Source: Coriobacteriaceae bacterium
Lineage (GTDB): Bacteria > Actinomycetota > Coriobacteriia > Coriobacteriales > Coriobacteriaceae
Direction: 5' to 3'
Assembly (NCBI GenBank): GCA_030525945.1
Contig: JAUNDT010000012.1
Span: forward strand, 1-43,408
DNA: 43,408 bases
Shown here: positions 1 to 10,102 of the stretch, piece by piece
How the letters are laid out: each line of letters begins with the position of its first letter
Position numbering within the stretch: position 1 is the stretch's first letter
The notes under the pieces: generated by a model
The model's input: the letters and a program-made list of their open reading frames with translations, nothing else
The model's database searches: none
Told to the model about the DNA's origin: nothing
Made by a program: the position numbers and the translations under genes

Positions 1-36
1 TGTCCGCTGTCGCCGTGCCGTCCGCTGTTGTCGTTT

Positions 37-90
37 CTTCCGCTGGCGCCGCACCTTCCGCTCGTGCCACACCTTCCGCTCGTGCCGCAA
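37..90. repeat. Three tandem 18-bp units
   Basis: Three consecutive 18-bp units (37-54, 55-72, 73-90) share the core CTTCCGCTCGTGCC. On the minus strand one frame reads as Ala/Glu-rich sequence (ARAEG repeated), which could belong to a low-complexity linker running off the left edge. No start site or domain can be seen, so I do not call a gene. Confidence 0.7.
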
Positions 91-96
91 GCGTCA

Positions 97-218
97 CAAA
101 CGGCCCCTTTGCGCTGCTCTGCAATACGCCAGCACAAATTGCCACTTTCCACCCTGAAAAGGGGCAGAAAAGTGGCCCAACGTGCTGGTGTGTTGCAGGC
201 CAGCACATCGGGCCACTT
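97..218. repeat. Folded 122-bp intergenic repeat, copy 1
   Basis: This is nearly identical to 527-648 at a constant offset of 430 bp. Its right part folds into one long hairpin: a 9-bp outer stem (170-178 with 210-218) and a 7-bp inner stem (182-188 with 200-206). A second short inverted repeat, GCCACTTT (141-148) with AAAGTGGC (169-176), competes for part of it. No coding capacity is convincing. Possible identities are a REP/MITE-like element or a structured RNA. Confidence 0.85.
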
Positions 219-526
219 CGAGGCGATGGGCGGAGCGCGCCCTGACAGCTCTGAGTCGCCGCGGGGGACGTCATGCCGATTGGAAACAAATATAAGGACG
301 AGACCTCGGCATGGGCCCATCGCGAAACCATCGCAGAGCCAGCAGGTACCGCCGCGAAACAGCACATGTCGCCAAAACTGCCCCAAAGCCAATATGGACC
401 GTCGCAAAATCTCTGGCTCTGCCCGGACCTACGCGATACGGGGAAAGGCGCAGCGCGCGGTCATGATCTACTACCGCGTTACCGCCCGCATCCTGCGCGT
501 CCGCGCGCCGCGTCCGTAACTCCGTG

Positions 527-648
527 CAAACGGCCCCTTTGCGCTGCTCTGCAACTCGCCAGCACGATTTGCCACTTTCCACCCCGAAAATGGGTAGAAA
601 AGTGGCCCAACGTGCTGGTGTGTTGCAGGCCAGCACATCGGGCCACTT
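527..648. repeat. Folded 122-bp intergenic repeat, copy 2
   Basis: Second copy of the repeat at 97-218, with only a few substitutions that lie mostly outside the stems. The outer stem AAGTGGCCC (600-608) pairs with 640-648, and the inner stem GTGCTGG (612-618) pairs with 630-636. It ends exactly one base before the stop codon of the Cys-rich frame at 649-651. The 308 bp between the copies (219-526) hold no supportable gene. Confidence 0.85.
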
Positions 649-717
649 TTAGACGAAGAACGGCGTGCACCCGGGCGGGCCGCAGCAGAGCATCGCGCCC
701 AAGGGCGGGCCGCACAC
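649..717 (-). other. Very short Cys-rich reading frame
   Basis: On the minus strand, a frame that opens after a stop within the end of the EIIA gene reads GVCPVCGPPLGAMLCCGPPG, then CTPFFV and a stop. A GTG at 717 would give 22 residues. Five cysteines lie in 20 residues, and two halves share CGPP. It may be the surviving tail of a zinc-ribbon-like protein or chance reading of GC-rich DNA. No ribosome binding site supports the start. Low confidence as a gene. Confidence 0.2.
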
Positions 718-763
718 GGGGCATACGCCCCGACCCAGCCGCGGGCGCGGGCGCGGGCCGGGC

Positions 764-1300
764 CTACTTGCGCGTCACCTTGGCAACGACGGAACCCGCC
801 TCAACGCGCCCCTCGTTCTCGACGGCCAGCTCAACGTCGGCGAACTCGGCGCTGTTGGAAACGGCGACGACAACGCAATCCTTGTAGCCGGCCTCCGCGA
901 TCACGGAGCGATCCATCGACAGGATAGGCTGGCCGGCCGCGACCTGGTCGCCCTGGGAAACGTACCCGGTGAAGCCCTTACCCTGCAGGTTCACGGTGTC
1001 GACGCCCACGTGCACGAGGACCTCGACGCCGGAGTCGGACATGATGCCCACGGCGTGCCCCATGACCACGGTGACCTTGCCGCTCACCGGGGCGTACACG
1101 ACCTCGCCCTCGGGCCACACGGCGCAACCCTTGCCCAGGACCTCGCCCGAGAACACCGGGTCGGGCACGTCGGCCATCTTGATCGCCTTACCCGAGACCG
1201 GGGAGCACAGGACGTCGGCGCCATCCTGGGCGTCGATGGAAGCGGGAACGACCGGAGCCTCCGGGGCTTCCTTTTTCTTGAACATGTCGAACAGGCCCAT
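764..1300 (-). CDS. PTS glucose-type EIIA component
   Basis: This 178-residue cytoplasmic phosphocarrier passes phosphate from HPr to an EIIB domain. It belongs to the glucose/sucrose EIIA family (Crr-like, about 170 residues), so the length is normal. The phosphorylated histidine is H97 in VEVLVHVGVD. The supporting histidine is H82 in MGHAVG, 15 residues earlier as in E. coli IIA-Glc (75/90). The start at 1300 is chosen because GGAGAGGG precedes that ATG; an upstream in-frame ATG at 1327 lacks a binding site. It lies last in a minus-strand operon after a GH1 glycosidase and an EIIBC that has no EIIA domain of its own, so it very likely completes that permease. Specificity is inferred from the neighbours. 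Confidence 0.93.
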   Translation of the reverse strand: MGLFDMFKKKEAPEAPVVPASIDAQDGADVLCSPVSGKAIKMADVPDPVFSGEVLGKGCAVWPEGEVVYAPVSGKVTVVMGHAVGIMSDSGVEVLVHVGVDTVNLQGKGFTGYVSQGDQVAAGQPILSMDRSVIAEAGYKDCVVVAVSNSAEFADVELAVENEGRVEAGSVVAKVTRK

Positions 1301-1338
1301 TGCCCTCTCCTTTTCAATCCGCAACATGGGGTCTTACT

Positions 1339-1364
1339 GCCGGCGCGGCGCACACGACGCCGGC
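1339..1364 (-). other. GC-rich hairpin between EIIBC and EIIA
   Basis: GCCGGCG (1339-1345) pairs with CGCCGGC (1358-1364), within the 144-bp gap between the two PTS genes. There is no T-run on the minus strand. It is more likely an mRNA-stability or partial-attenuation element than a full terminator. Confidence 0.4.
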
Positions 1365-1444
1365 GCCTTTCACTACCCCGATTATAATTCGCCCGTCAAC
1401 TCGATGGCGCAACATCGGGCAACTCGGATGCATGCAGCCCGGCT

Positions 1445-2935
1445 TTACGCCGAGGCCTCAACCTCGTCGTCACGATAGGTGAGCCACGTGCCCACGAACG
1501 AGATCGCCATCGTGATGAGGATGCCCACCGACAGCCAAATCACGTTGGTGATGCCCTCAACGCCGGACGGGTCGACAAAAATCGGCAGGCCCAAAATGCC
1601 GGTAAAGCCGGACGTGAACTTCTTGACGCCCATAAGGCCCACAAAGCCGCCGCCGATCGCCGAGGCGATGCAGCTGATGATGAACGGGGTCTTCTTGGGC
1701 AGCGTCACGCCGTAAATGCACGGCTCCGTGGTGCCAAAGAAGCCGGCGATGGCCGCAGGCAGCGCGATCTGCTTGAGCTTGGCGTTCTTGGTCTTGAGGA
1801 AGATGGCGAACGTCGCGGCGGTCTGGGCGAACGTGCACACCTCGCGACCGGAAAGCACGGCGTCAAAGCCCAGCACGGACAGGTTCGTGAGAACAATCGG
1901 CACGCAGGCCCAGTGCAGGCCGAAGATGACCATCACCTGGTACACGCCGCCCAGGAAGGCGCCGCACAGCAGGCCGCCCACCATCGGGATCTCGTAGATG
2001 CTCTGGAGCAGCAGCGACAGCCCGTTGGTCACGATCGAGGCGACCGGGCCGATGGCGAGATACGTAAGCGGAACGGTCACGAGCAGGGTCACCATGGGCA
2101 CGATGAAGAACCGCACGGCAGACGGCGTCGAGGCCTCGAGCTTTTTGTAGATCACCGAGGCGAACCACACCGCGAGCACCACCGGGATGACGCTCGACGT
2201 GTAGCCCGACTGCGGCATCACGATGGGCAGCCCGAAGAACGTAGCGTGGTAGCTCATCTCAAACGGCGTGCCGGTGAGTACCGAGCCCAGGGCATCAGCC
2301 GTCGAGGCGATGTTCACCATAGCCGGGAAGCACAGAGACGCGCCGATGGCCGCACCCACGAACTCGTTGATCTTGAACTTGCGGGCGGCGGTCAGGCCCA
2401 GGAAGATGGGCAGGAAGTAGAAAATGCCGTCGGCAAAGGAGCAGATAACCGTGTAGGTTCCGGAATCCTTGCTCAGCCAGCCGAAGAAGACGGCCAAGGA
2501 CAGCAGGCCCTTTGTCATGCCGCCGGCGGCGAGCACGGGCAGCACCGGCTGGAGAATGCCCGAGATCAAATCAATGGCGACGTTCACGAAGGTCTTCTTG
2601 TGTGCGGGCGCCGCCTGGGCAGCGGGCTCGCCGGCCTCCCCGGCGATGCGCTCGCCACCCTCCGCGCCCGCAGGCTCGCCGCCATGCTCCAGGGCATCGA
2701 TCACAGCCTCGAACACCTCACCCACGTGCGTGCCGATCACAACCTGGTACTGCCCTCCGGCGTGCATGACCTTCACCACGCCGTCCATCGCCTCGATTCC
2801 GGCGTCGTCGGCGGCGGACTCGTCCTTGAGCGTGAAGCGCAGGCGCGTGATGCAATGCTTCGTATCCTCGATATTCGCCTTGCCGCCCACGGCCGCGATA
2901 ATGGACCGCGCGAGTCCGTCGTACTTGTTTGCCAT
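1445..2935 (-). CDS. Beta-glucoside-type PTS EIIBC permease
   Basis: A 496-residue membrane protein that imports and phosphorylates a beta-glucoside. The N-terminal EIIB domain (about 1-90) has the phosphorylated Cys28 in HCITRLRF. A Gly/Glu/Ala linker follows, then EIIC (about 115-490) with many membrane segments and the signatures MPQSGYTSS and GTTEPCIYGVTLPKK. The family is Bgl/sucrose-type (BglP, BglF, ScrA). BglF carries a fused EIIA; here that domain is a separate gene downstream. An AAGGAGGAG binding site precedes the ATG at 2935. The phospho-beta-glucosidase gene lies 74 bp upstream on the same strand, which points to cellobiose, arbutin or salicin-like substrates. The exact sugar cannot be read from sequence. 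Confidence 0.93.
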   Translation of the reverse strand: MANKYDGLARSIIAAVGGKANIEDTKHCITRLRFTLKDESAADDAGIEAMDGVVKVMHAGGQYQVVIGTHVGEVFEAVIDALEHGGEPAGAEGGERIAGEAGEPAAQAAPAHKKTFVNVAIDLISGILQPVLPVLAAGGMTKGLLSLAVFFGWLSKDSGTYTVICSFADGIFYFLPIFLGLTAARKFKINEFVGAAIGASLCFPAMVNIASTADALGSVLTGTPFEMSYHATFFGLPIVMPQSGYTSSVIPVVLAVWFASVIYKKLEASTPSAVRFFIVPMVTLLVTVPLTYLAIGPVASIVTNGLSLLLQSIYEIPMVGGLLCGAFLGGVYQVMVIFGLHWACVPIVLTNLSVLGFDAVLSGREVCTFAQTAATFAIFLKTKNAKLKQIALPAAIAGFFGTTEPCIYGVTLPKKTPFIISCIASAIGGGFVGLMGVKKFTSGFTGILGLPIFVDPSGVEGITNVIWLSVGILITMAISFVGTWLTYRDDEVEASA

Positions 2936-3009
2936 ATGGCTCCTCCTTGAGTCATGTGTGCAGTCTTGTTGAATGGCCTTCCCGCGCGCCGTACGCGAAA
3001 AGGGACAGG

Positions 3010-4485
<1,476 letters not shown>

Positions 4486-4579
4486 TCAATCCGCCAAAGC
4501 CACATGGAGCCATACATACACATGGCCCAAATCTCGCAAAGCATTTTACATAAGTCAACGAAACTCGCCGAACCTGCGG

Positions 4580-7204
4580 CTACCGCACGTGCTCGCGCGC
4601 AAGAGCGGCCACTGCCACCTCGAGCTCGGACTTCGCGTGCACTGCTAGCTTCAGGTACACGCTTCTCAGGTGGGATCGAACGGTGCTGCACTCAACGCAG
4701 AGCACCTCGGCAACCTCTCGGGCGGTGCGGCCGCCGCACGACAGCAGAGCCACCCGCGCCTCGGATTGCGTGAGCCCCGCTTCCTGCAAGATGCGCATCA
4801 CTTCCTCGGAGTTTGCAGCACCCAACTCCGCCCGCTTATGCAAGGTATGCCATGCGCCCCTGATTCCCACGAACCCGATGGCTCCCCCGGCGACAACACA
4901 CGTCCCCAGCAGCGTTTGCGATGTAAATCCCCTCGCTATGTCCGCAAAGACGGCGCCGCCGCACCATATGGACAACGCAGCGATGAGCATTGTTGGAATG
5001 GCGAATTTGAACGATCCGCACCCATGTCGGGCACGAAAGGTAAGGAGCATGTCGACAAGGGACCCTATAAGGACCGTGGCCGGGAAGCCAAGCATCATAT
5101 GCCCCATGGGAGACGCCTCGGCGTTACAGCCCATGATCTTTAGGAAGGCTATCACCGCCATCCCAATGAGCAAGGCGATCACAATGAGAACGATGGGGGC
5201 GAATTCACGGCGCACACAATAGCGATTCCAAACCAAAAGAGCGGCAATCGCAAACAGGCAAAGCGAGCATGCGAAAAGCACTGGGGAGCTGTTTGCAACG
5301 GCGGCATAATCCAGGACTGCGACCTCGTTAATCTGATAGAAGCCCCATCCCACCATTGAAAGACCGAGCACGATGCAAAAGGTCTGTTCCCCATGTGGAA
5401 CAAAGCCCACACTGTTGCTTATTGCCTTCGCTGAATCTTTGCGGGCGCCCTCGAACATCGCACTTTCGTCACCGCGCTTTTCCGTGCGTGCGATTCCGAT
5501 AAATAGCACGCACAAGATACCCGCCGAAACCGCCAGCAAGAGGGTGTACCACTCCGCCATCATCGATGCCACGGACGCAGCCATCCCCGCCATCGCCGCG
5601 CACCCCACGGCTCCTCGACGAAGACTCTGTGCAAGGCCCACCACAGCCTCAAACCCAAAAACAAGCACGGACATTACAAGCACATCGAAAACAACAGGTA
5701 CGCCCCCACTGGAGCCCAACTGACCGGTCATGAAGAGCGGCATGGGGACGGACAAGGCGGCGCAAACCGCTGCGATCCAAAGCCCACTCGGACGCGCCTT
5801 TCTCGATTCTGCACGGTTGGGAGAGATCGCATACCCAGATGCGATGATGAGAAAAACAATCGGCAACGCCAACCAGGCCTCGTCATACAACCATGCGCGC
5901 GACCCGTTCCACGGCAGTAAAAGAGCCTCGGCCAACACGAACCACGCCGTCAGCCCCAGGACGGCGACATTTCGATTCGCTGAGGACACGCGCTCATCCG
6001 CCGCACCCGCCTGCTCGGCCTTTTGCACCGAAGAATCCGCATCGAACATTGCCCGCGCTTCATCAAGCGACTCGATATTCAGCTTTGCATACGCCCGCAA
6101 ACGATAGGTCCCCGCCGTTGACCGCGAAACACCAAGGTCCTTGGCCATAGAGGCGAGCGACTTTCCCCGCAAGCTTTCCGACAATACGAACAACTCTCGC
6201 TCGGACAACCCGTAAGGAGCCAACTGCGCTTGAATCATTTCAGAAGAAGGAGATGCAGGGCCCTCATCGGGATGAGGCGAGGAGGTGTCAATGTCCTGCC
6301 CCTGTCTGGCGCTTGTGCGAAAGAACAGGACGAACACGGAGCATCCGGCCATCGCCGCAAGCAGCGCGATGGAGGGCGCGCCATGTGCAGACAAGCCGCT
6401 CGCCATAAGGCTCGCCATGCGCTCCCCCACCGTAGCGGCAAGAGCAAGCAAGGGCGCGAGCTCGAAGCAAGCAAGTACTCGAAGAGCCCGCGGCTCCTCT
6501 TTCCACACGGTATAAATCGCACCGATGATCTGCAACCCAAATAGAAGCGAAAACACAAGCGGCACCATGTCGGGCGAACAGCCCAGCGCGCCAAATGCAA
6601 GCACTGAAAAGCCCTCTATCGCCACCGCCACCAGTGCGAACCGAAAAACGCCAAGCGCGAGGAAATAAAGCGCAATCGTAACCGCACACACGGAAAACGC
6701 CACGATAAACGCCCATTGGGGGTCCATGGAGGTAACCCCTACCGCCCATGCGTGATCGACATGCGCCACCACGCGAATCCAGCTTGTCGTTAGCTCGTAC
6801 ATAGAAATCAACAGGGCCGCGCCTAGTATCGCAGGCAATACGAGCCGCATCTTCTGAGGTGATGCGGCGTTGAAGTACCGGGCCTTCTTAATGCACTCGT
6901 CATCGCCGCCCCTCGACATACACCGGACAAGCGCCGAACGCAGGCGCGATGAACGCGCCAAAACCGCTGAGACACCAAGAAGCGCAACGCCGATGACCAT
7001 CTGCGTGAGCATGGGCATGCTGGTCCATGTGCCGCCCAACAAGACCAAGAGCGCACGCTGTGGAATCGGCACGATTGCTTGCCACAGAAGGCCGCATGCC
7101 AACAAGCCGCAAACGAGGAGCACGGCAGCGAGTGTCACCGTGCGACAGATTCCAGCCAGCCGGCTGCCACTGTTCACGCCCTCATTGCTCTTTTCCCAAG
7201 ACAC
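4580..7204 (-). CDS. Double LuxR membrane regulator (two TM-HTH modules)
   Basis: 874 residues, nearly twice the usual length of the Coriobacteriia membrane-LuxR regulators. Module one has about seven to eight membrane segments (roughly 20-295), then a LuxR-type HTH at about 327-382 (LSERELFVLSESLRGKSLAS). Module two has about ten more segments (roughly 410-800), then a second LuxR HTH at about 812-874 (LTQSEARVALLSCGGRTA) that ends the protein. The start is GTG at 7204 and overlaps the upstream ABC ATPase gene by 23 bp. It is the last gene of an operon with two permeases and an ATPase, which it probably regulates. The ligand is unknown. The fusion is read directly in one uninterrupted frame; how DNA is bound with one HTH in the middle is not known. 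Confidence 0.85.
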   Translation of the reverse strand: MSWEKSNEGVNSGSRLAGICRTVTLAAVLLVCGLLACGLLWQAIVPIPQRALLVLLGGTWTSMPMLTQMVIGVALLGVSAVLARSSRLRSALVRCMSRGGDDECIKKARYFNAASPQKMRLVLPAILGAALLISMYELTTSWIRVVAHVDHAWAVGVTSMDPQWAFIVAFSVCAVTIALYFLALGVFRFALVAVAIEGFSVLAFGALGCSPDMVPLVFSLLFGLQIIGAIYTVWKEEPRALRVLACFELAPLLALAATVGERMASLMASGLSAHGAPSIALLAAMAGCSVFVLFFRTSARQGQDIDTSSPHPDEGPASPSSEMIQAQLAPYGLSERELFVLSESLRGKSLASMAKDLGVSRSTAGTYRLRAYAKLNIESLDEARAMFDADSSVQKAEQAGAADERVSSANRNVAVLGLTAWFVLAEALLLPWNGSRAWLYDEAWLALPIVFLIIASGYAISPNRAESRKARPSGLWIAAVCAALSVPMPLFMTGQLGSSGGVPVVFDVLVMSVLVFGFEAVVGLAQSLRRGAVGCAAMAGMAASVASMMAEWYTLLLAVSAGILCVLFIGIARTEKRGDESAMFEGARKDSAKAISNSVGFVPHGEQTFCIVLGLSMVGWGFYQINEVAVLDYAAVANSSPVLFACSLCLFAIAALLVWNRYCVRREFAPIVLIVIALLIGMAVIAFLKIMGCNAEASPMGHMMLGFPATVLIGSLVDMLLTFRARHGCGSFKFAIPTMLIAALSIWCGGAVFADIARGFTSQTLLGTCVVAGGAIGFVGIRGAWHTLHKRAELGAANSEEVMRILQEAGLTQSEARVALLSCGGRTAREVAEVLCVECSTVRSHLRSVYLKLAVHAKSELEVAVAALAREHVR

Positions 7205-7919
7205 TGTTCACATACACCCGCTCAAGCCAACCCGACGCTTCGCCCTGCGACGTCACCGGAAAAACCGCGCCGTCATTAAACATATACACCTTCGTGCAGA
7301 CACGTTCGAGCTCCGCAAGCAGATGACTGGACACCACAACAACCGCACCGCGATCCGAGAGCTTGCGAATGCAGTTGCGCAAGACCACCACGCCGAGAGG
7401 GTCAAGCCCGTTCATCGGCTCATCAAAGAGATACAGCGGAGGCATTCCGAGTAACGACTGAGCCCAACCGAGTCGCTTTCTCATCCCCTGCGAATAGCAC
7501 TTGACCGGCACATCGTGCGCTGCTTCCAAGCCGACCGTCTTCATGCACGCAGCGCAGTACGCATGCACGTCCTTGCACTCCACACCGCGCAGCTTCGAGA
7601 GCAAAACCAGGTTTTCCCTTCCCGTCTTCTCTTCAATGAATGGAGGGGTTTCCAGCATGATGCCAAACGGAGCATGCCCGCGGCCTCCCAACGGATAGCC
7701 CAGCACGTGCCCACTTCCCTGCCGGGGGATAACGAGCCCTGCCAGAACACGCAGCATCGTGCTTTTCCCCGCGCCGTTGGGGCCCATAAACCCAATGACG
7801 TCTCCCCTCTTCGCATCCAGAGAAGCATTCGAGAAAATAACCCTGCCCTTGTACGAAACACTGACGTCCTTGAGAGCAATGGCCATGTCATCATCGCCCA
7901 CGGGCATAGAAACGCGCAT
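7182..7919 (-). CDS. ABC transporter ATP-binding protein
   Basis: A 245-residue ATPase of the drug/antimicrobial-peptide exporter type (CcmA-like). Walker A is GPNGAGKST (46-54). The signature loop is degenerate, YSQGMRKRL (142-150). Walker B is LYLFDEP (162-168) and the H-switch is SSHLLAE. A GAGGGGG binding site precedes the ATG at 7919. It sits after two membrane-protein genes, probably its permeases, and before the double LuxR regulator. The substrate is unknown; self-protection against antimicrobial peptides, or export, is plausible from the family. Confidence 0.9.
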   Translation of the reverse strand: MRVSMPVGDDDMAIALKDVSVSYKGRVIFSNASLDAKRGDVIGFMGPNGAGKSTMLRVLAGLVIPRQGSGHVLGYPLGGRGHAPFGIMLETPPFIEEKTGRENLVLLSKLRGVECKDVHAYCAACMKTVGLEAAHDVPVKCYSQGMRKRLGWAQSLLGMPPLYLFDEPMNGLDPLGVVVLRNCIRKLSDRGAVVVVSSHLLAELERVCTKVYMFNDGAVFPVTSQGEASGWLERVYVNSVLGKEQ

Positions 7920-7997
7920 CTCGTGACACCCCCTCTTTACACTATCCGATGTATCAAATCCAACCCTGCGTAACCCGGCACGTTCGCCGCTGCACGT

Positions 7998-8984
7998 TTA
8001 CTTGCAGCACCTTCGTTCCTGAAAAAGAAGCAACGCTATCGAGGCGACAGACAGAATCGCAACTATCAACAACAGGCTGGCCCAGCTATTGATTGGATAG
8101 ACACTCGTTGCGATATCCGATGTGACGGCAACAGGTCCCTGATACGCACCTCCGGCGGACTCCTGGAAAAGAGTCGCTCCCAATCGGTAATTTACAAGGC
8201 ACAGCCGATCGATGATCCAGCCGATCGTCGTAGTCAAAGGCTTGATCCCCAGCAGCAGTCCCAAGCTTGTGACAAGCGACTCGACCTGCGCTGCGACCAC
8301 GTAAAAAGACGCAACGGCCAACGGCGCCGCACTCGGTGACTTCAGCAGGGAGCACACCGCCATGGCGGTCCAGGACAAGACGGTCTCCAAAACCCCAAAC
8401 CCAACACCGAGCGCAACAATCAGCAGGGCGTAATTCCAGCCATGGGGAATCGGTCCGTACTGCGCCCAAATACTATCCTGCGGACCATTCGAGGCAAGCC
8501 ATGCGGAAGGCTCGGCTGACAAAGGAAGACCCAGGAAAAGACAGGAGATGAGCGTGCACGCAACGATGAGGAGAAATACGATGACCTGGCACACGATCGC
8601 GACAACGGCAAGCTTTGCTACCACGTATGCCAAACCACTCCGCATTTCGCAGTGAATGACCGTACGCATCCCGTCCACGCGGTCGCGCACCACGAGATCA
8701 GCGCAGAGCATGCCGCACACAGCCGGGAGTATAAGCCCTGATATCAGCTGGTTGTTAAAAGCGAGGTACACCATATCAAGGGCAGTTGGCGAAACGCTCG
8801 TACCGCTTGCCGCGAGCTGGGAGGACGCAATCGCCATCTCTCGCAGCAAATTGTCGCGTGCGAGGACCACCATCGCAATGAGGGAAACGATTGTCAGCGT
8901 TATGCGAAAGGGCGTTGCGAATCTCCTCAACTCGAAGCCGAGGAGCCGCCAGAACGCAGAAGGCATGTCAGACGCACTACGCAT
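7998..8984 (-). CDS. ABC transporter permease-like membrane protein
   Basis: A 328-residue protein with about six hydrophobic segments and a large extracytoplasmic region between segments one and two (about 45-95). This is the layout of ABC-2 type permeases. The N-terminal part (FELRRFATPFRITLTI) resembles the amphipathic entry helix common in that group. Its start overlaps the stop of the preceding permease gene by 8 bp, and the ATPase gene follows 78 bp downstream. I recognise no named family from sequence alone; the role is assigned from topology and context. Confidence 0.75.
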   Translation of the reverse strand: MRSASDMPSAFWRLLGFELRRFATPFRITLTIVSLIAMVVLARDNLLREMAIASSQLAASGTSVSPTALDMVYLAFNNQLISGLILPAVCGMLCADLVVRDRVDGMRTVIHCEMRSGLAYVVAKLAVVAIVCQVIVFLLIVACTLISCLFLGLPLSAEPSAWLASNGPQDSIWAQYGPIPHGWNYALLIVALGVGFGVLETVLSWTAMAVCSLLKSPSAAPLAVASFYVVAAQVESLVTSLGLLLGIKPLTTTIGWIIDRLCLVNYRLGATLFQESAGGAYQGPVAVTSDIATSVYPINSWASLLLIVAILSVASIALLLFQERRCCK

Positions 8985-9870
8985 GATCCCTCCTCATCCC
9001 GCCGAGCCGTTTCCCCAAGGAACCGGCCGCTTTCACCCTGAGCGAGCGCGGGGCCATAATCGCCACCAATGCCGCTACCGCGATCACGGTCAAACAGGAA
9101 AGCGCCTCTGAACAGAGAAAGGTATGAAACGTAGCGGTTGTCTCCATGTACGCCATCACGCTGCATACGGGTACCGTCAATGCACCCAGCGGCATGCCTG
9201 CCATTCCCAACACCCCAGCAATAAGCGCTGTCGCAGGGGTATAGGACAGGGCGAGCCACACCATGGGAACAACGAGTGCACCGGCATACCTCCAGCGGAC
9301 AATCAGCGTAATACCCATGGATACGGCGCCAATCGCCACTACTCGCAGCATGCCGACAACAATTGCCCCAGCGTAATTCAATGCCATATCGTCCGTTAGC
9401 ACTCGAACTCCCGCACTCGAGAGGCCCATCATGTAGCTGGCGTCGAACGTCCCACGGCAGAAAAGCGCGCACACCAGCAATGTGTACGCGCACATCGCCG
9501 CGGCAGCGCCCAACGCGAGCACCGTTGCCACCAGCATGAATTTCGATGCCAGGCTCTTGGCATCGCCGCCATTTGATCGAATCACCGCGGCATATCCGTT
9601 CGCCATGTGCTCCTGCGCATACGAGCAAACCATGAACGGCACAAAGAGCCAGGGAGCGGCGGAGCGCCCGAGGGCCTCCGCCGCCAGAACCAGAGGCGGC
9701 AAGTCGATACCCATGATCTCAACTTGGCCAGCGGTGCCGTATGAGCTCAGCATAAGCTGAACGAGCTCGTACAGCATCAGCAGCGCGCACGCCAGCGCTG
9801 CCCACAGCAGCCTTCGCCCCGTGCACAGGCGCAATAGCGTGAAAAAAGATCGAGACATCTCAGCATCCAT
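8977..9870 (-). CDS. ABC transporter permease-like membrane protein
   Basis: A 297-residue membrane protein with about six hydrophobic segments, first in the four-gene ABC/LuxR operon. It is similar in layout to the following permease, and the two probably form a heterodimer with the ATPase. The start at 9870 has only a weak binding site; an in-frame ATG at 9858 (MSRSFF) with GGATGG upstream is an alternative. A pair of direct repeats at 9991-10034 lies 121 bp upstream and may control the operon. Confidence 0.72.
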   Translation of the reverse strand: MDAEMSRSFFTLLRLCTGRRLLWAALACALLMLYELVQLMLSSYGTAGQVEIMGIDLPPLVLAAEALGRSAAPWLFVPFMVCSYAQEHMANGYAAVIRSNGGDAKSLASKFMLVATVLALGAAAAMCAYTLLVCALFCRGTFDASYMMGLSSAGVRVLTDDMALNYAGAIVVGMLRVVAIGAVSMGITLIVRWRYAGALVVPMVWLALSYTPATALIAGVLGMAGMPLGALTVPVCSVMAYMETTATFHTFLCSEALSCLTVIAVAALVAIMAPRSLRVKAAGSLGKRLGGMRRDHA

Positions 9871-9990
9871 CCGTTTGCCGCGTACGATTCCCCATTACGG
9901 GAACCGATACGTCCAAGTCCCCTGCAGGTTGTGTCCTCTTCGCGCAAGCGTCGACGACAGCTCTTTTTTAAGCCTCTGGCTCCGTCTTGT

Positions 9991-10034
9991 CTGTCATACA
10001 CCCCTGATGAAATGCGAAATCCCTGTCGTACACC
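9991..10034. promoter_or_regulatory. Paired direct repeats upstream of the ABC/LuxR operon
   Basis: CTGTCATACACC (9991-10002) recurs as CTGTCGTACACC (10023-10034), 11 of 12 identical. The start-to-start distance is 32 bp, close to three helical turns. On the minus strand they lie 121-164 bp before the first permease gene. Same-face spacing is typical of sites for a dimeric or cooperative regulator; the LuxR protein of the same operon is the natural candidate. The function is inference. Confidence 0.45.
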
Positions 10035-10040
10035 TTGAAT

Positions 10041-10077
10041 AAAAAACGGGGCAGCCCCAAGTTTGGGAGCTGCCCCG
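10041..10077 (-). terminator. Rho-independent terminator of the YitT gene
   Basis: On the minus strand CGGGGCAGC (10069-10077) pairs with GCTGCCCCG (10047-10055). The inner CCAA/TTGG adds to the stem, and six T follow (10041-10046). It lies 25 bp after the stop codon of the YitT-family gene. Confidence 0.9.
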
Positions 10078-10102
10078 CAAAGCGATGCAATCCGTATTTT
10101 CG

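Noticed and set aside
271..887. Overlapping open frames on both strands across the repeat region
   Set aside because: They run through the folded repeats and into the EIIA gene, have no binding sites and no recognisable protein features.
1339..1364. Full terminator between EIIBC and EIIA
   Set aside because: No T-run follows on the minus strand, and the EIIA gene needs the same promoter.
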